A DNA stretch of 64,000 nt. Origin: Candidatus Leptofilum gracile. Its GTDB lineage: Bacteria; Chloroflexota; Anaerolineae; Promineifilales; Promineifilaceae. A program made the position numbers and the translations under genes. Positions 17,965 through 26,019 of this stretch are shown piece by piece. Within the stretch, counting starts at the first letter, position 1; every line of letters starts with the position of its first letter. The notes under the pieces were generated by a model. It ran no database searches. It was not told the DNA's origin and saw only the letters and a program-made list of their open reading frames with translations. Where the stretch lies: the NCBI GenBank assembly GCA_016713825.1, contig JADJOJ010000007.1, positions 620,001-684,000 of the forward strand, given 5' to 3'.

Positions 17965-18108
17965 CAATTCATGATAAATCTCATAAAACCCCAAAAGAAC
18001 CAAAATTCGTTGTCGATTTGTGTCGATCTGGTCGAATGTTGTTCGTCGTATGGGTAAGAAGGGTCGGAAACGGCCGTAACCATCTACTCATTTTAAGGAG
18101 ACAAAACC

Positions 18109-18462
18109 ATGCAATACCTACTGATGATCTACACCAGCGAGCAGCAAGACGCCCAACGCACCCCTGAAGAAAGCGAAGCCAACATGGGCGAATATTTCGC
18201 CTTCACCAACGAGGCGCGCGAAGCGGGCGTCATGATGGCAGGCGATGCGCTGCACCCCACCACCGCCGCCACCACCGTGCGCGTGCGCCACGGCCAGATC
18301 AGCAGCACCGACGGCCCCTTTGCCGAAACCAAAGAACAGCTCGGCGGCTACTACCTGCTCAACTGCGAAAATCTGGACGAAGCGATTAAATGGGCCGCCA
18401 AAATCCCCGGTGCCCGCGACGGCAGCATCGAAATTCGCCCCGTCTGGGAATTTGAAGGGTAA
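18109..18462 (+). CDS. YCII-related DGPF domain protein, copy 1
   Basis: 117-aa single-domain protein with the signature TDGPFAETKEQLGGYYLL that names the DGPF (YCII-related, dimeric alpha/beta barrel) family. Good AAGGAG ribosome-binding site. Such proteins are the standard neighbours of ECF42 sigma factors, and here a second copy and the sigma factor follow directly. Molecular function is unknown; fold relatives include small dioxygenase-like proteins. One ACGGCCGT lies in the leader at 18069. Confidence 0.9.
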   Translation: MQYLLMIYTSEQQDAQRTPEESEANMGEYFAFTNEAREAGVMMAGDALHPTTAATTVRVRHGQISSTDGPFAETKEQLGGYYLLNCENLDEAIKWAAKIPGARDGSIEIRPVWEFEG

Positions 18463-18534
18463 AACGTGAAACGTGATGCGTGAGAAGTAAGCATCACGCA
18501 TCACGCATCACGCATCACGCATCACGCATCAAAC
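18463..18534. repeat. CATCACG heptad array with inverted arm
   Basis: AACGTGAAACGTGATGCGTG is followed by five tandem CATCACG units (GCATCACGCATCACGCATCA). It begins one base after the stop of the first DGPF gene. Confidence 0.85.
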
Positions 18535-18556
18535 TCAACATAAAAAGGAGACAACC

Positions 18557-18904
18557 ATGCGATACATGTTGTTACTTTACGGCGATGAAAAATTAGGCGA
18601 AAACGTAACCCCGGAGCAGTGGCAGGCGATCATTGAGGCCCACAACGCCTTTACCCAAGAAGCGGCGGAGCGGGGCATGAACCCCGGCGGCGAAGCGCTG
18701 CACCCGGTGGCCACCGCCAAAACCGTCCGTTATGAGGACGGCCACCCCACCCTCACCACCGACGGCCCCTTCGCCGAAACCAAAGAGCAGCTCGGCGGCT
18801 ACTACCTCATCGACTGCCAAAGTGAAGCGGAAGCGCTGGAAATGGCGGCCAAACTACCGATGTCCACTGGCTCGGTAGAAGTGCGCCCCGTCATCGAATT
18901 TTAA
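18557..18904 (+). CDS. YCII-related DGPF domain protein, copy 2
   Basis: 115-aa paralogue of the preceding gene with the same TDGPFAETKEQLGGYYLI core; the N-terminal part (MRYMLLLYGDEKLGENVTPE) has diverged. AAAAGGAG ribosome-binding site. Lies between its paralogue and the ECF42-type sigma factor, with a repeat element on each side. Two paralogues may form a heterodimer, given that the family fold is dimeric; this is inference. Confidence 0.9.
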   Translation: MRYMLLLYGDEKLGENVTPEQWQAIIEAHNAFTQEAAERGMNPGGEALHPVATAKTVRYEDGHPTLTTDGPFAETKEQLGGYYLIDCQSEAEALEMAAKLPMSTGSVEVRPVIEF

Positions 18905-18905
18905 T

Positions 18906-18974
18906 TTAGAGATTGGAGATTGGAGACTGGAGATTAGGCGCAAAATCTCCAATCTCCAGTCTCCAATCTCCCAA
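18906..18974. repeat. heptad inverted repeat (GGAGATT / AATCTCC)
   Basis: GAGATTGGAGATTGGAGACT faces AAATCTCCAATCTCCAGTCT. One base after the DGPF copy 2 stop, and ending 5 bases before the sigma factor ATG; no ribosome-binding site is seen in front of that gene, and its 5' region is the right arm of this repeat. Confidence 0.85.
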
Positions 18975-18978
18975 TATT

Positions 18979-20241
18979 ATGGAAGCGATTCATCAGACGA
19001 TTGAGCGGACGTTTCGGGAGGAGTCGGGCCGGGTGTTGGCGGCGCTGATCAGCACCCTGAACGATTTCGACCTGGCGGAAGACGCTTTTCAGGATGCGCT
19101 GATTGTGGCGCTGGAGAAATGGCCGCAAGACGGCCGTCCCACAAACCCCGGTGCCTGGATTACCACCACAGCCCGCAACAAAGCGATCGACCGCCTTCGC
19201 CGCCGCCAAAACTTTGATCGCAAGCAAGCCCATTTGGTGGCACTCGCCCAAAAACCACCGGCACCCGACGAGTACGAAATGGACAGCATTCCCGACGAAC
19301 GGCTCAAGCTGATTTTTACCTGCTGCCATCCGGCGCTATCGCTGGAGGCACAGGTGGCGCTGACCCTGCGCACGCTGGGCGGCCTGGAAACGGCCGAAAT
19401 CGCCAACGCCTTCCTCGTCCCCGTGCCCACCATGGCCCAGCGGCTGGTGCGGGCCAAGCGCAAAATCCAGCAGGCGGGCATCCCCTACCGCGTGCCGCCC
19501 ACCGACCTGCTGCCCGAGCGGCTGCACGCCGTGCTCACCACGCTCTACCTCATCTTCAACGAAGGGTACAACGCCAGCAGCGGCGACGCCCTCATCCGGC
19601 AAGAGTTGAGCAGCGAGGCGATTCGGCTGGCGCAAATTTTGAACCAGCTTTTGGCCGATGATCCCAATCTAGCAGAAGATGCTGAGGCGTTGGGACTGCT
19701 GGCGCTGATGCTGCTGCACGATGCCCGCCGCCAGGCGCGGGTGGGTCGCACGGGGGAGTTAATTTTACTGGAAGCGCAAGATCGAAGTTTGTGGGATAGT
19801 GAGCAAATTGGGGTGGGAACGGCCGTTCTCCACCACGCCCTCAGCCTGAAGCAGCCCGGCCCCTACCAAATCCAGGCCGCCATCGCCGCTCTGCACGACC
19901 AGGCCGCCACGCCTCAAGAAACCGACTGGCCGCAAATCGCGGCGCTGTACCAGGCGTTGCAGCAGTACACCGAATCCCCGGTCGTGCGGCTGAATTGGGC
20001 CGTGGCTGTGGCCATGGCCGAAGGTCCCATGCGCGGCCTGGCCCTGCTAGATGAACTGGCCGAGGCGGGCACGCTCGACCATTACCACCTGTTCCACGCC
20101 GCCCGCGCCGACCTGCTGCGCCGTGCCGGTTTTTACGACGACGCCCACGACGCCTACACCATCGCCCTGGATTTGTGCCAAAACGCCGTCGAAAAGCGGT
20201 TTTTGCGGCGGCGGTTGGCGGAATTGGGCCACGAAAGGTAA
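18979..20241 (+). CDS. RNA polymerase sigma factor, ECF42 type
   Basis: 420 aa. Sigma region 2 is in residues 8-75 (AEDAFQDALIVALEKWP, then ITTTARNKAIDRLRRRQ); region 4 in 115-165 (LTLRTLGGLETAEIANAFLV, PTMAQRLVRAKRKI); the C-terminal 240 residues form a TPR-like extension that is diagnostic for ECF41/42-like giants (LHAVLTTLYLIFNEGYNASSG, VRLNWAVAVAMAEGP). ECF42 factors have no classical anti-sigma factor; the extension itself is thought to control activity. I start at ATG 18979, where region 2 begins; the frame from 18913 would translate the repeat. Target promoters are unknown, but the DGPF genes are the expected targets. Confidence 0.9.
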   Translation: MEAIHQTIERTFREESGRVLAALISTLNDFDLAEDAFQDALIVALEKWPQDGRPTNPGAWITTTARNKAIDRLRRRQNFDRKQAHLVALAQKPPAPDEYEMDSIPDERLKLIFTCCHPALSLEAQVALTLRTLGGLETAEIANAFLVPVPTMAQRLVRAKRKIQQAGIPYRVPPTDLLPERLHAVLTTLYLIFNEGYNASSGDALIRQELSSEAIRLAQILNQLLADDPNLAEDAEALGLLALMLLHDARRQARVGRTGELILLEAQDRSLWDSEQIGVGTAVLHHALSLKQPGPYQIQAAIAALHDQAATPQETDWPQIAALYQALQQYTESPVVRLNWAVAVAMAEGPMRGLALLDELAEAGTLDHYHLFHAARADLLRRAGFYDDAHDAYTIALDLCQNAVEKRFLRRRLAELGHER

Positions 20242-20244
20242 AAA

Positions 20245-20312
20245 GATTGTAATTGGGTCATTGGGTAATTGAGTAACTCATTCCGAACGGCCAATTACTC
20301 AATTACATTGAA
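20245..20312. repeat. GGTAATT heptad inverted repeat
   Basis: TGTAATTGGGTCATTGGGTAATTG type units face CAATTACTCAATTACATT. Begins 3 bases after the sigma factor stop. Same family as 24388, 43219 and 43336. Confidence 0.8.
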
Positions 20313-20325
20313 AAAGGAGAACAAA

Positions 20326-20886
20326 ATGACCGACAAAGTAGAAGCAGCTGCTCAGAAGATGATTGAAAATTTGGAAAAGAACACCGGCAAATCTCTGGCG
20401 GAATGGGTAGCCATTGCCCAAAGCAGCGGCCTGGAAAAACACGGCCAGATTGTGAAATTCCTCAAGACGGAACATGGTTTCACGCACGGTTTTGCCAATA
20501 TGGTGGCGGCGTATGCCCGGGAAACGGCCGTTACCCAACAAACCACCGACGACCTGGTGGCCAACCAGTACAGCGGCAAAGAATCCCTCCGCCCCATCTA
20601 CGACGCCCTCATCACCGCCATCAACGAGTTTGGCGATGACGTGCACATTGCGCCCAAAAACAGCTATGTCAGCCTGCGGCGCAGCAAGCAGTTTGGCCTC
20701 ATCCAGCCCTCCACCAAAACCCGGGTGGATGTGGGGATTAACCTTGATGGGGATGTGATTGGTGGCCGTCTGGAAAAATCTGGCAGCTTCAACAGCATGG
20801 TTAGCCACCGCGTCCGCCTCACCAGCCTGGACGAGGTGAACGATGCCCTCATCGGCTGGCTGCGGCAGGCGTATGAGCAAGCCTAG
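20326..20886 (+). CDS. DUF4287/DUF5655 domain protein
   Basis: 186 aa. Residues 1-75 look like DUF4287 (IENLEKNTGKSLAEWVAIAQ, EKHGQIVKFLKTEHGFTHGF) and 85-186 like DUF5655 (ESLRPIYDALITAINEFG, APKNSYVSLRRSKQFGLIQP, KTRVDVGINL). Such two-domain proteins are common small cytoplasmic proteins; DUF5655 is suspected to be DNA-associated, which remains unproven. ATG 20326 has AAAAGGAG six bases upstream. Downstream of the ECF42 module, possibly part of its output. Confidence 0.8.
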   Translation: MTDKVEAAAQKMIENLEKNTGKSLAEWVAIAQSSGLEKHGQIVKFLKTEHGFTHGFANMVAAYARETAVTQQTTDDLVANQYSGKESLRPIYDALITAINEFGDDVHIAPKNSYVSLRRSKQFGLIQPSTKTRVDVGINLDGDVIGGRLEKSGSFNSMVSHRVRLTSLDEVNDALIGWLRQAYEQA

Positions 20887-20900
20887 CCAGGCAGAAAAAA

Positions 20901-20945
20901 TGGCAGGTGGCAGGCTGCCAGAGAAATTTTACCGGCCACCTGCCA
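20901..20945. repeat. inverted repeat (TGGCAGGTGGC / GCCACCTGCCA)
   Basis: 11-bp perfect arms, with an inner GGCAGGCTGCC palindrome, 14 bases after the DUF5655 stop. Confidence 0.85.
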
Positions 20946-20988
20946 CGCGCAACCTTGTTCTTTCCCGCCCCTCCGCTAAAATTCCCCC

Positions 20989-22023
20989 ATGCAACCAATC
21001 AACCTGCACGATTTGACGCTGACGGAATTAACGGCCGTATCCCAAACCTGGGGCTACTCCGCCTACCACGCCGAGCAAATCTGGCTGGGCCTCTACCAAA
21101 ACGACGCCACCGAATTAAGCCAGCTCAGCCACCTGCGCGACGACCTGCGGCAAAAGCTGGCCGCGCAGGCCAGTCTCACCAGCCTGCGCCAACAAATCGC
21201 CATCGACAGCAGCGACGGCCTGACCCGCAAATATTTACTGGCGCTGCCCGATGGCCAAACTATCGAGACGGTGCTGATGCAGTTCAAGGGGCGCTGGACG
21301 GCGTGCGTCAGCACCCAGGTGGGCTGCGCCATGGGCTGCGTTTTTTGCGCCACCGGGCAGATGGGCTTTACCCGCCACCTGAGCCCCGGCGAAATTGTGG
21401 GGCAAATTTTGTTTGTGAACCGCAAGCTGGCAGAAACTGGCGAAACGCTGCGCAATATCGTCTTCATGGGCATGGGCGAGCCGCTGCACAATTACGACCA
21501 GACGATGGCGGCGATTGAGATTTTGCTGCACCCCAAGGGGTTAGCGATTGCCCCCAAGCATATCACGGTGAGCACGGTGGGTTTGGTGCCGGGGATTTTA
21601 CGATTAGCGGAAGAGAAACGGCCGTTCCGCCTTGCCGTCAGCCTTCACGGAGCCACCGACGCAGACCGGCAAAAGCTGGTGCCGCCCGCCCGCCGCTGGC
21701 CGCTGGCGGTGCTCATCGACGCCTGCCGCACGTACACGCAGGCGCTCAACCGGCACATCTTCTTCGAGTGGACGCTTATCGAAGACGAGAACGATACGCC
21801 GGAGCAAGCCCACGCCCTGGGCCAGCTGTTGCAAGATGTGCCCAGCCACGTGAACTTGATTCCGCTCAATCCGACGGTGGGGTATAACGGCCGTCCCACC
21901 CAACGCCCCCAGGTCAAACAGTTCCAGGCCATCCTCGCCGACTACGGCATCCCCAGCACCGTCCGCCAACGCCGCGGCATCGACATCGCCGCCGGCTGCG
22001 GCCAATTAAAAGCCGCCCAATAA
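20989..22023 (+). CDS. rlmN: 23S rRNA/tRNA (adenine-C2)-methyltransferase RlmN
   Basis: 344-aa radical SAM enzyme that methylates C2 of A2503 in 23S rRNA and A37 of some tRNAs. The cluster-binding CxxxCxxC is Cys113, Cys117 and Cys120 in CAMGCVFCATGQMGF; the family signature VFMGMGEPLHNY follows; the catalytic Cys pair is represented by QVGCAMGC upstream and the C-terminal RRGIDIAAGCGQL Cys. Length is typical (340-380). No clear ribosome-binding site before the ATG. Confidence 0.95.
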   Translation: MQPINLHDLTLTELTAVSQTWGYSAYHAEQIWLGLYQNDATELSQLSHLRDDLRQKLAAQASLTSLRQQIAIDSSDGLTRKYLLALPDGQTIETVLMQFKGRWTACVSTQVGCAMGCVFCATGQMGFTRHLSPGEIVGQILFVNRKLAETGETLRNIVFMGMGEPLHNYDQTMAAIEILLHPKGLAIAPKHITVSTVGLVPGILRLAEEKRPFRLAVSLHGATDADRQKLVPPARRWPLAVLIDACRTYTQALNRHIFFEWTLIEDENDTPEQAHALGQLLQDVPSHVNLIPLNPTVGYNGRPTQRPQVKQFQAILADYGIPSTVRQRRGIDIAAGCGQLKAAQ

Positions 22024-22029
22024 CATCCC

Positions 22030-22140
22030 GTAGGGGCGAGGCAATCGGCCATAATCTTAACCAAACAATTCAGGACGAGGCGGTGGCGAGACCAGATTAT
22101 TTGTTACAATCCAGCCCATTCACCACCGCCTCGCCCCTAC
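22030..22140. repeat. 111-bp inverted-repeat element (MITE-like)
   Basis: Outer arms GTAGGGGCGAGGC (22030-22042) and GCCTCGCCCCTAC (22128-22140), perfect; the inner GAGGCGGTGGCGAG pairs with the CACCACCGCCTCG part of the second arm. Lies 6 bases after the rlmN stop. No coding content. Could be a small mobile miniature element or a complex terminator. Confidence 0.75.
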
Positions 22141-22160
22141 CGATTACTGAAAACTGCTCA

Positions 22161-22238
22161 CCGATTACCGATTACCGATTACCGATTACCGATTACCGAT
22201 TACCGATTACCGATTACCGATTACCGATTACCGATTAC
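22161..22238. repeat. tandem CGATTAC heptad array, 11 units
   Basis: Eleven perfect or near-perfect copies of CCGATTA in a row, ending 4 bases before the minus-strand stop codon at 22242. The same heptad in the other orientation (GTAATCG) fills 35690-35830. Units are directly adjacent with no spacers, so this is not CRISPR. Confidence 0.9.
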
Positions 22239-22241
22239 TGA

Positions 22242-24329
22242 CTACGGACTCGGCATCTGAATCCCCACCAGTTCCAAATCCAACCGACCGCCGCCAGCCA
22301 GACCGTACCCGTTGGTGGCGCGGGTGCTGCCGTGGATTTCAAAGGCGAAGGCGCAGAACGGTTTGCCTTCTGGCAGCCAGGCACCGCCGTCTGGTTGCAG
22401 CTGTGCTTCTACGTAGTTGGCCCCATCGGGCGCAACGGCGTTGAAGGTGCCAAAGAACGCATTGCCGTGCGTCGGCTCGTCGTAGCTCAGGCTGAGCGGC
22501 TGGGCGGGCGGCGTCAGGTCGCTAACCGGCACCGGCGTGCCGGAGCCACGGTACACCTGCACCGAATACGCCTGGGCAAAGCCGCCGGGATGGTCTGCGC
22601 GGAAGCGGAGCGTAATCGGCGCATCCGGCGTGGGCAGTTCAAACAGGGCACATTCGCCCGGCGCGTTGCCCCCCAGCGAGACAGAAGCGATATCGCCTTC
22701 GATGCGACGGTTGTCGATGTAAAGCGTGATGCTGTCGTCTGCGCCCGTCACTTTCACCAGTTCGCCGCTCACCTCTTTGTAGCCATCTAGGCGGAAGTAA
22801 ACGGTGCCCGGATCGCTGTTGGGGGCGTAGATGCCGCTGGTGAGCTGCGCTTTGCGCAAGCGATGGGTGGCAATCCATTGGCCATCGCTTTCGATGTTTT
22901 TGTAGGCGGGCACGCTGGGGCCGCCGCTGAGCGTTTTGTTGAAGGGGCCAACTTTGTGCTGTGTAGACGTTGGATTGCCAATTTGTGGGATGTAGATGTG
23001 CTTCAGTTCTTCCTGGACGTAGTTCCAGCCGCCGCCGGGACGCCGGTAGCGGATGGTGTAGTGGGTCACTTCGGGATGCGCCAGGAAGCAAGCGAACATA
23101 TCGAGGTTGCCGTACCAGGCACCCTTGGTGATTTTGGGGCCGTTGACGTTGGTGGCGGTGATACGGCCGTCTCCATCAAAGCTATTCCCCACCCCAGCAA
23201 CCGTCCAGATATTGCCAATCGATTGAATGGCGCGGCCACCCTGGCAGGCTGGCCCCGTGTTCAGCAGATGTTCCGGGATGCACAGGTTAATGCGGCGCAG
23301 GTTGGGAATGTTGGCGTGCAGGCCCGTCTCGAACAGTACATCCGTCTCGCCGGGGCCGCTCATCACCTGCACCAGCAGGTCTGGCTGAAGCTGCGTGGTC
23401 AAATCTGGCCCGCCGATCACCTGGTCGTCCAGCTCATCCACCACATCGCCCAGGTCGCGGCTAAAGCGGAAGATGTAGTTACCCACCTCGTCAGTGGCGG
23501 TGAGGCCCAGCGTTTCCCGGTCGCCTGTGCCGCTGTACGCGCCACCTGCCAGCTCGGCGGCGGTGCGGTCGTACTCCTGGAAGCGCAGCAGCAACCCTGC
23601 CTGATCTTTTACCGAGCAGTAGAGCCGCAGCCGGTCGCGCAGCTTGCCCAAATCCAGGTACACCTCTGGCCGAATTTTGCTGGCAGCGACGCTGGCCAGC
23701 TCAGGGCGGAGGGCGAAGGTGTTGTTTTGGGTGAGGGTTAGTTGGGGAGGAACGGCCGTTGGCAGCATCAGCGGCGTAAATGGCCCAAGCTCCTCCAGCG
23801 GCAGGTGGCGGTACTTTTCCAGCCGCTTCAGCCGTTCTGGGTACAGCTCAGACAGCGCATCCTTCACCGCCTGGTAGTTCAGCAGCGCCTTCAGCTGCGG
23901 CCAGGTGTCGATGACAAACCAGGGGAAGCACGGGTTAAAACCGCACAGCCCGTGGTAGCTGCGCACCTTGCCGTACACCACATATTCGCTGGCGCTCTCT
24001 GTCATGCCGCAGGTGAGAACCAGGTCGTTGTAATCGGCATCGCCGCCGCTGTCATTAGAAAAAACGTCCAGCACAATCTGGCCGCCGCTGCGGGCAGGCG
24101 TGCCCAGCCGCATCGCGGAAGGCTGCCAGCTGGCCCCCTTGCCGCTCGGCTTGTGTTGAATCTGGATGGTCCATTGAGCGCCATCTACCTGCACCGGGGC
24201 GGTGCTGGTGACGCCGTCGTACACGCCATCTTTGCCATTGCTGCTGCCCTGAATGATAAACCGCTGGGCAAAAGCGGCCGTTTTGCTTTTTACCTGTACT
24301 GTCCAGTTACCTTGCATTGTCATTGCCAT
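22242..24329 (-). CDS. large protein of unknown function (paired with the gene at 24447)
   Basis: 695 aa. ATG 24329 has AGGAG eight bases upstream; an earlier frame start at 24374 has none. No signal peptide or membrane helix. The N-terminal 110 residues are beta-rich and hold an acidic loop NDSGGDADYNDLVLTC that resembles the calcium-binding-type GDxDYNDL loop of DUF4114-like domains. Four more cysteines cluster in LCGFNPCFPW and LCIPEHLL..PACQGG. The middle has a helical stretch (LKALLNYQAVKDALSELYPE); the last 350 residues are beta-rich (TIRYRRPGGGWNYVQEELKH, SITLYIDNRRIEGDIASVSL). I do not recognise a family. It lies downstream of the 427-aa gene with a heptad repeat between; both are probably one unit. 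Confidence 0.7.
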   Translation of the reverse strand: MAMTMQGNWTVQVKSKTAAFAQRFIIQGSSNGKDGVYDGVTSTAPVQVDGAQWTIQIQHKPSGKGASWQPSAMRLGTPARSGGQIVLDVFSNDSGGDADYNDLVLTCGMTESASEYVVYGKVRSYHGLCGFNPCFPWFVIDTWPQLKALLNYQAVKDALSELYPERLKRLEKYRHLPLEELGPFTPLMLPTAVPPQLTLTQNNTFALRPELASVAASKIRPEVYLDLGKLRDRLRLYCSVKDQAGLLLRFQEYDRTAAELAGGAYSGTGDRETLGLTATDEVGNYIFRFSRDLGDVVDELDDQVIGGPDLTTQLQPDLLVQVMSGPGETDVLFETGLHANIPNLRRINLCIPEHLLNTGPACQGGRAIQSIGNIWTVAGVGNSFDGDGRITATNVNGPKITKGAWYGNLDMFACFLAHPEVTHYTIRYRRPGGGWNYVQEELKHIYIPQIGNPTSTQHKVGPFNKTLSGGPSVPAYKNIESDGQWIATHRLRKAQLTSGIYAPNSDPGTVYFRLDGYKEVSGELVKVTGADDSITLYIDNRRIEGDIASVSLGGNAPGECALFELPTPDAPITLRFRADHPGGFAQAYSVQVYRGSGTPVPVSDLTPPAQPLSLSYDEPTHGNAFFGTFNAVAPDGANYVEAQLQPDGGAWLPEGKPFCAFAFEIHGSTRATNGYGLAGGGRLDLELVGIQMPSP

Positions 24330-24387
24330 GAGATTGTCTCCTGTTGTTGTTACAACTCGTGTGTTTGTTACCAATACGGTTGGTAGA

Positions 24388-24445
24388 GATTGGGTAATTA
24401 GGTAATTGGGTAATTGGGTAATTACCTAGTTCCTCAATTACTTCT
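24388..24445. repeat. GGTAATT heptad repeat
   Basis: GGGTAATTAGGTAATTGGGT and TAATTGGGTAATTACC, then CCTCAATTACTT. One base beyond the stop of the gene at 24447 (minus strand). Confidence 0.85.
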
Positions 24446-24446
24446 T

Positions 24447-25730
24447 TTAGTCGTCTGAATCGTCGTCCTCGTGTGCATGGTCGCAGCAGCGGTAATCCTT
24501 GTACTGCTCCATCAGCTCGATTTCGCGGCGCAGCTTGACGTTTTCCAGCTTCATCCGCTCCAGCTCCAGCTCATGCTGGGCTACCACAAACGGCTCACAC
24601 AGGGCACAGTCGCCCAGTTCACTTTCCACGTACAGCGCCTCGGTGGGGATGATGGAAACCTGCTCGAACGGCTCGAAGCCGGGCAGTTCGGCCACGATGG
24701 CATCGGCCTTGGCGACGGCAGCGGCGCGGGCTTTGGCGGCCTGGTCGAAGATGGCGGCGGAAACGCGCCCGACCGATTGCAGCGTCAGCTGGTCGCGGCT
24801 GAGCGCCAAACCGGGCTGCACGGCGGCCAGGGTATTGAAAACAGGAGCGTCGCTGGTGCCTACCTTTGGCTCGCCGGAGATGAATTGGTTGGCGGCCAGG
24901 GAGAGGGAGATTGGTTTCATGATTACGGCCGTATCCGCCTGATCATTCACCGCCCGGCAAGAACGCTCGATCAGCTCAATTTTCACCCGCTGCCGCTTGG
25001 CAATCTGGTAAAAATAATGCGTCATCGTGTGGCATTTGTTGATGTTGCGGAAGCGGCGCGTGCTCACCTTCAGCTCGTCGTTTTGCTCCGAGGTGACTTC
25101 GCGATGGCTGTTCACCTCCGTCAGGCTCACCGAGGAAGCGTCGCGGGACACCTGGTTGGTCTGGTGAAAAGAGGAACGCAGATGATTGTGCAGTTCGCTC
25201 ACAAATTCCCGGCTGGCGTTGGCATCGAAGCTGCCCTTGGTGTAAGAGCCAGACGCGCCAATCTTGGCAATGCCGATGTTGATGCCACCGCCACCGCTAA
25301 CGCCACCCTGGGAAAAGTCGGAATGGGCGCTGGTGGTCAGCTTAGAGCTGGTGCTCTGGTCAAAATCGGTGGCCAAATCCTTGTAGGTTTCCATCCAGAT
25401 GCGGTCTGAAGAGCGAGAAACCTGGGAAGCCGAGTACGATTTGTCTTCGGTGAAGCGAGAAACGGTGTGGCGATTGCGCACAGACATGAACACTTCTTCG
25501 CCGGGGAACAGCGTGGTGGAGTGCAGCAAATCGCTCAGCACGTAATCTTCGGTACAGCGCTGCACCCGGTAGCGGGAAACACATTCCACGGGGATATCAC
25601 CGATGCGCAGGGTAAAGCGATAGGTCAGAATAGAAATATCGCAAATGTTGTCACGTTCCCATTCACGAGGGGGGCAGCTGATGGCTGCTTTGTCACTGTG
25701 AACGGCTAAAGCTTTCTTTTGATCAGACAT
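24447..25730 (-). CDS. unknown protein with Gly-rich centre and acidic His/Cys tail
   Basis: 427 aa, no signal peptide, GGAG ribosome-binding site. The N-terminal 90 residues are beta-like (ILTYRFTLRIGDIPVECVSR); residues 95-170 are Ser-rich and lead to a Gly-rich centre QGGVSGGGGINIGIAKIGAS; residues 185-265 are helical and hold the striking motif FRNINKCHTMTHYFYQIAKR. A C-terminal coiled coil (LELERMKLENVKLRREIELM) precedes a tail YRCCDHAHEDDDSDD that could bind metal. Pattern suggests a self-assembling or structural protein; no family is recognised. It is the first gene of a two-gene unit with 22242, divergent from the Ser/Thr kinase at 26020. Confidence 0.7.
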   Translation of the reverse strand: MSDQKKALAVHSDKAAISCPPREWERDNICDISILTYRFTLRIGDIPVECVSRYRVQRCTEDYVLSDLLHSTTLFPGEEVFMSVRNRHTVSRFTEDKSYSASQVSRSSDRIWMETYKDLATDFDQSTSSKLTTSAHSDFSQGGVSGGGGINIGIAKIGASGSYTKGSFDANASREFVSELHNHLRSSFHQTNQVSRDASSVSLTEVNSHREVTSEQNDELKVSTRRFRNINKCHTMTHYFYQIAKRQRVKIELIERSCRAVNDQADTAVIMKPISLSLAANQFISGEPKVGTSDAPVFNTLAAVQPGLALSRDQLTLQSVGRVSAAIFDQAAKARAAAVAKADAIVAELPGFEPFEQVSIIPTEALYVESELGDCALCEPFVVAQHELELERMKLENVKLRREIELMEQYKDYRCCDHAHEDDDSDD

Positions 25731-25921
25731 GATTTTCTCCTATACACAACTAATTTTTTACCAATACAAACTCATCGTAAGGCCACAAGTCAGATCATCG
25801 TTCCACCATAGGGTTAGCCTCCTTGGGTAAAGCCGTGGTTAGCGGTTGTTTGGTGTTGAATCATTTAGCTAAACGGGGGGTGAACGTTTTTTCCGGTATG
25901 CGAGAACAACTGAAATACCAT

Positions 25922-25949
25922 TTTCAGTAATTTCAAAACTGGGTATACT
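25922..25949 (+). promoter_or_regulatory. possible promoter of the kinase gene
   Basis: TTTCAG, 16-bp spacer, TATACT. The -10 is good, the -35 weak. It lies 70 bp before the ATG at 26020; an ACGGCCGT copy sits between (25978). No Shine-Dalgarno sequence is seen at this start. Confidence 0.3.
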
Positions 25950-26019
25950 TGCCATAAGAACAAGGATTTTGCGGGAAACGGCCGTACCAACCCCCATCTC
26001 CCGCCACACAACCAATATC

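Noticed and set aside
22161..22238. Tandem array that looks like a CRISPR at first sight
   Set aside because: Units are 7 bp and adjacent, with no spacers and no cas genes nearby.
22863..23741. 292-aa and 312-aa (24471-25409) plus-strand frames opposite the unknown pair
   Set aside because: Since the pair is itself unknown I compared them: the minus-strand genes have ribosome-binding sites and longer frames with balanced composition; the plus frames have no start signals.
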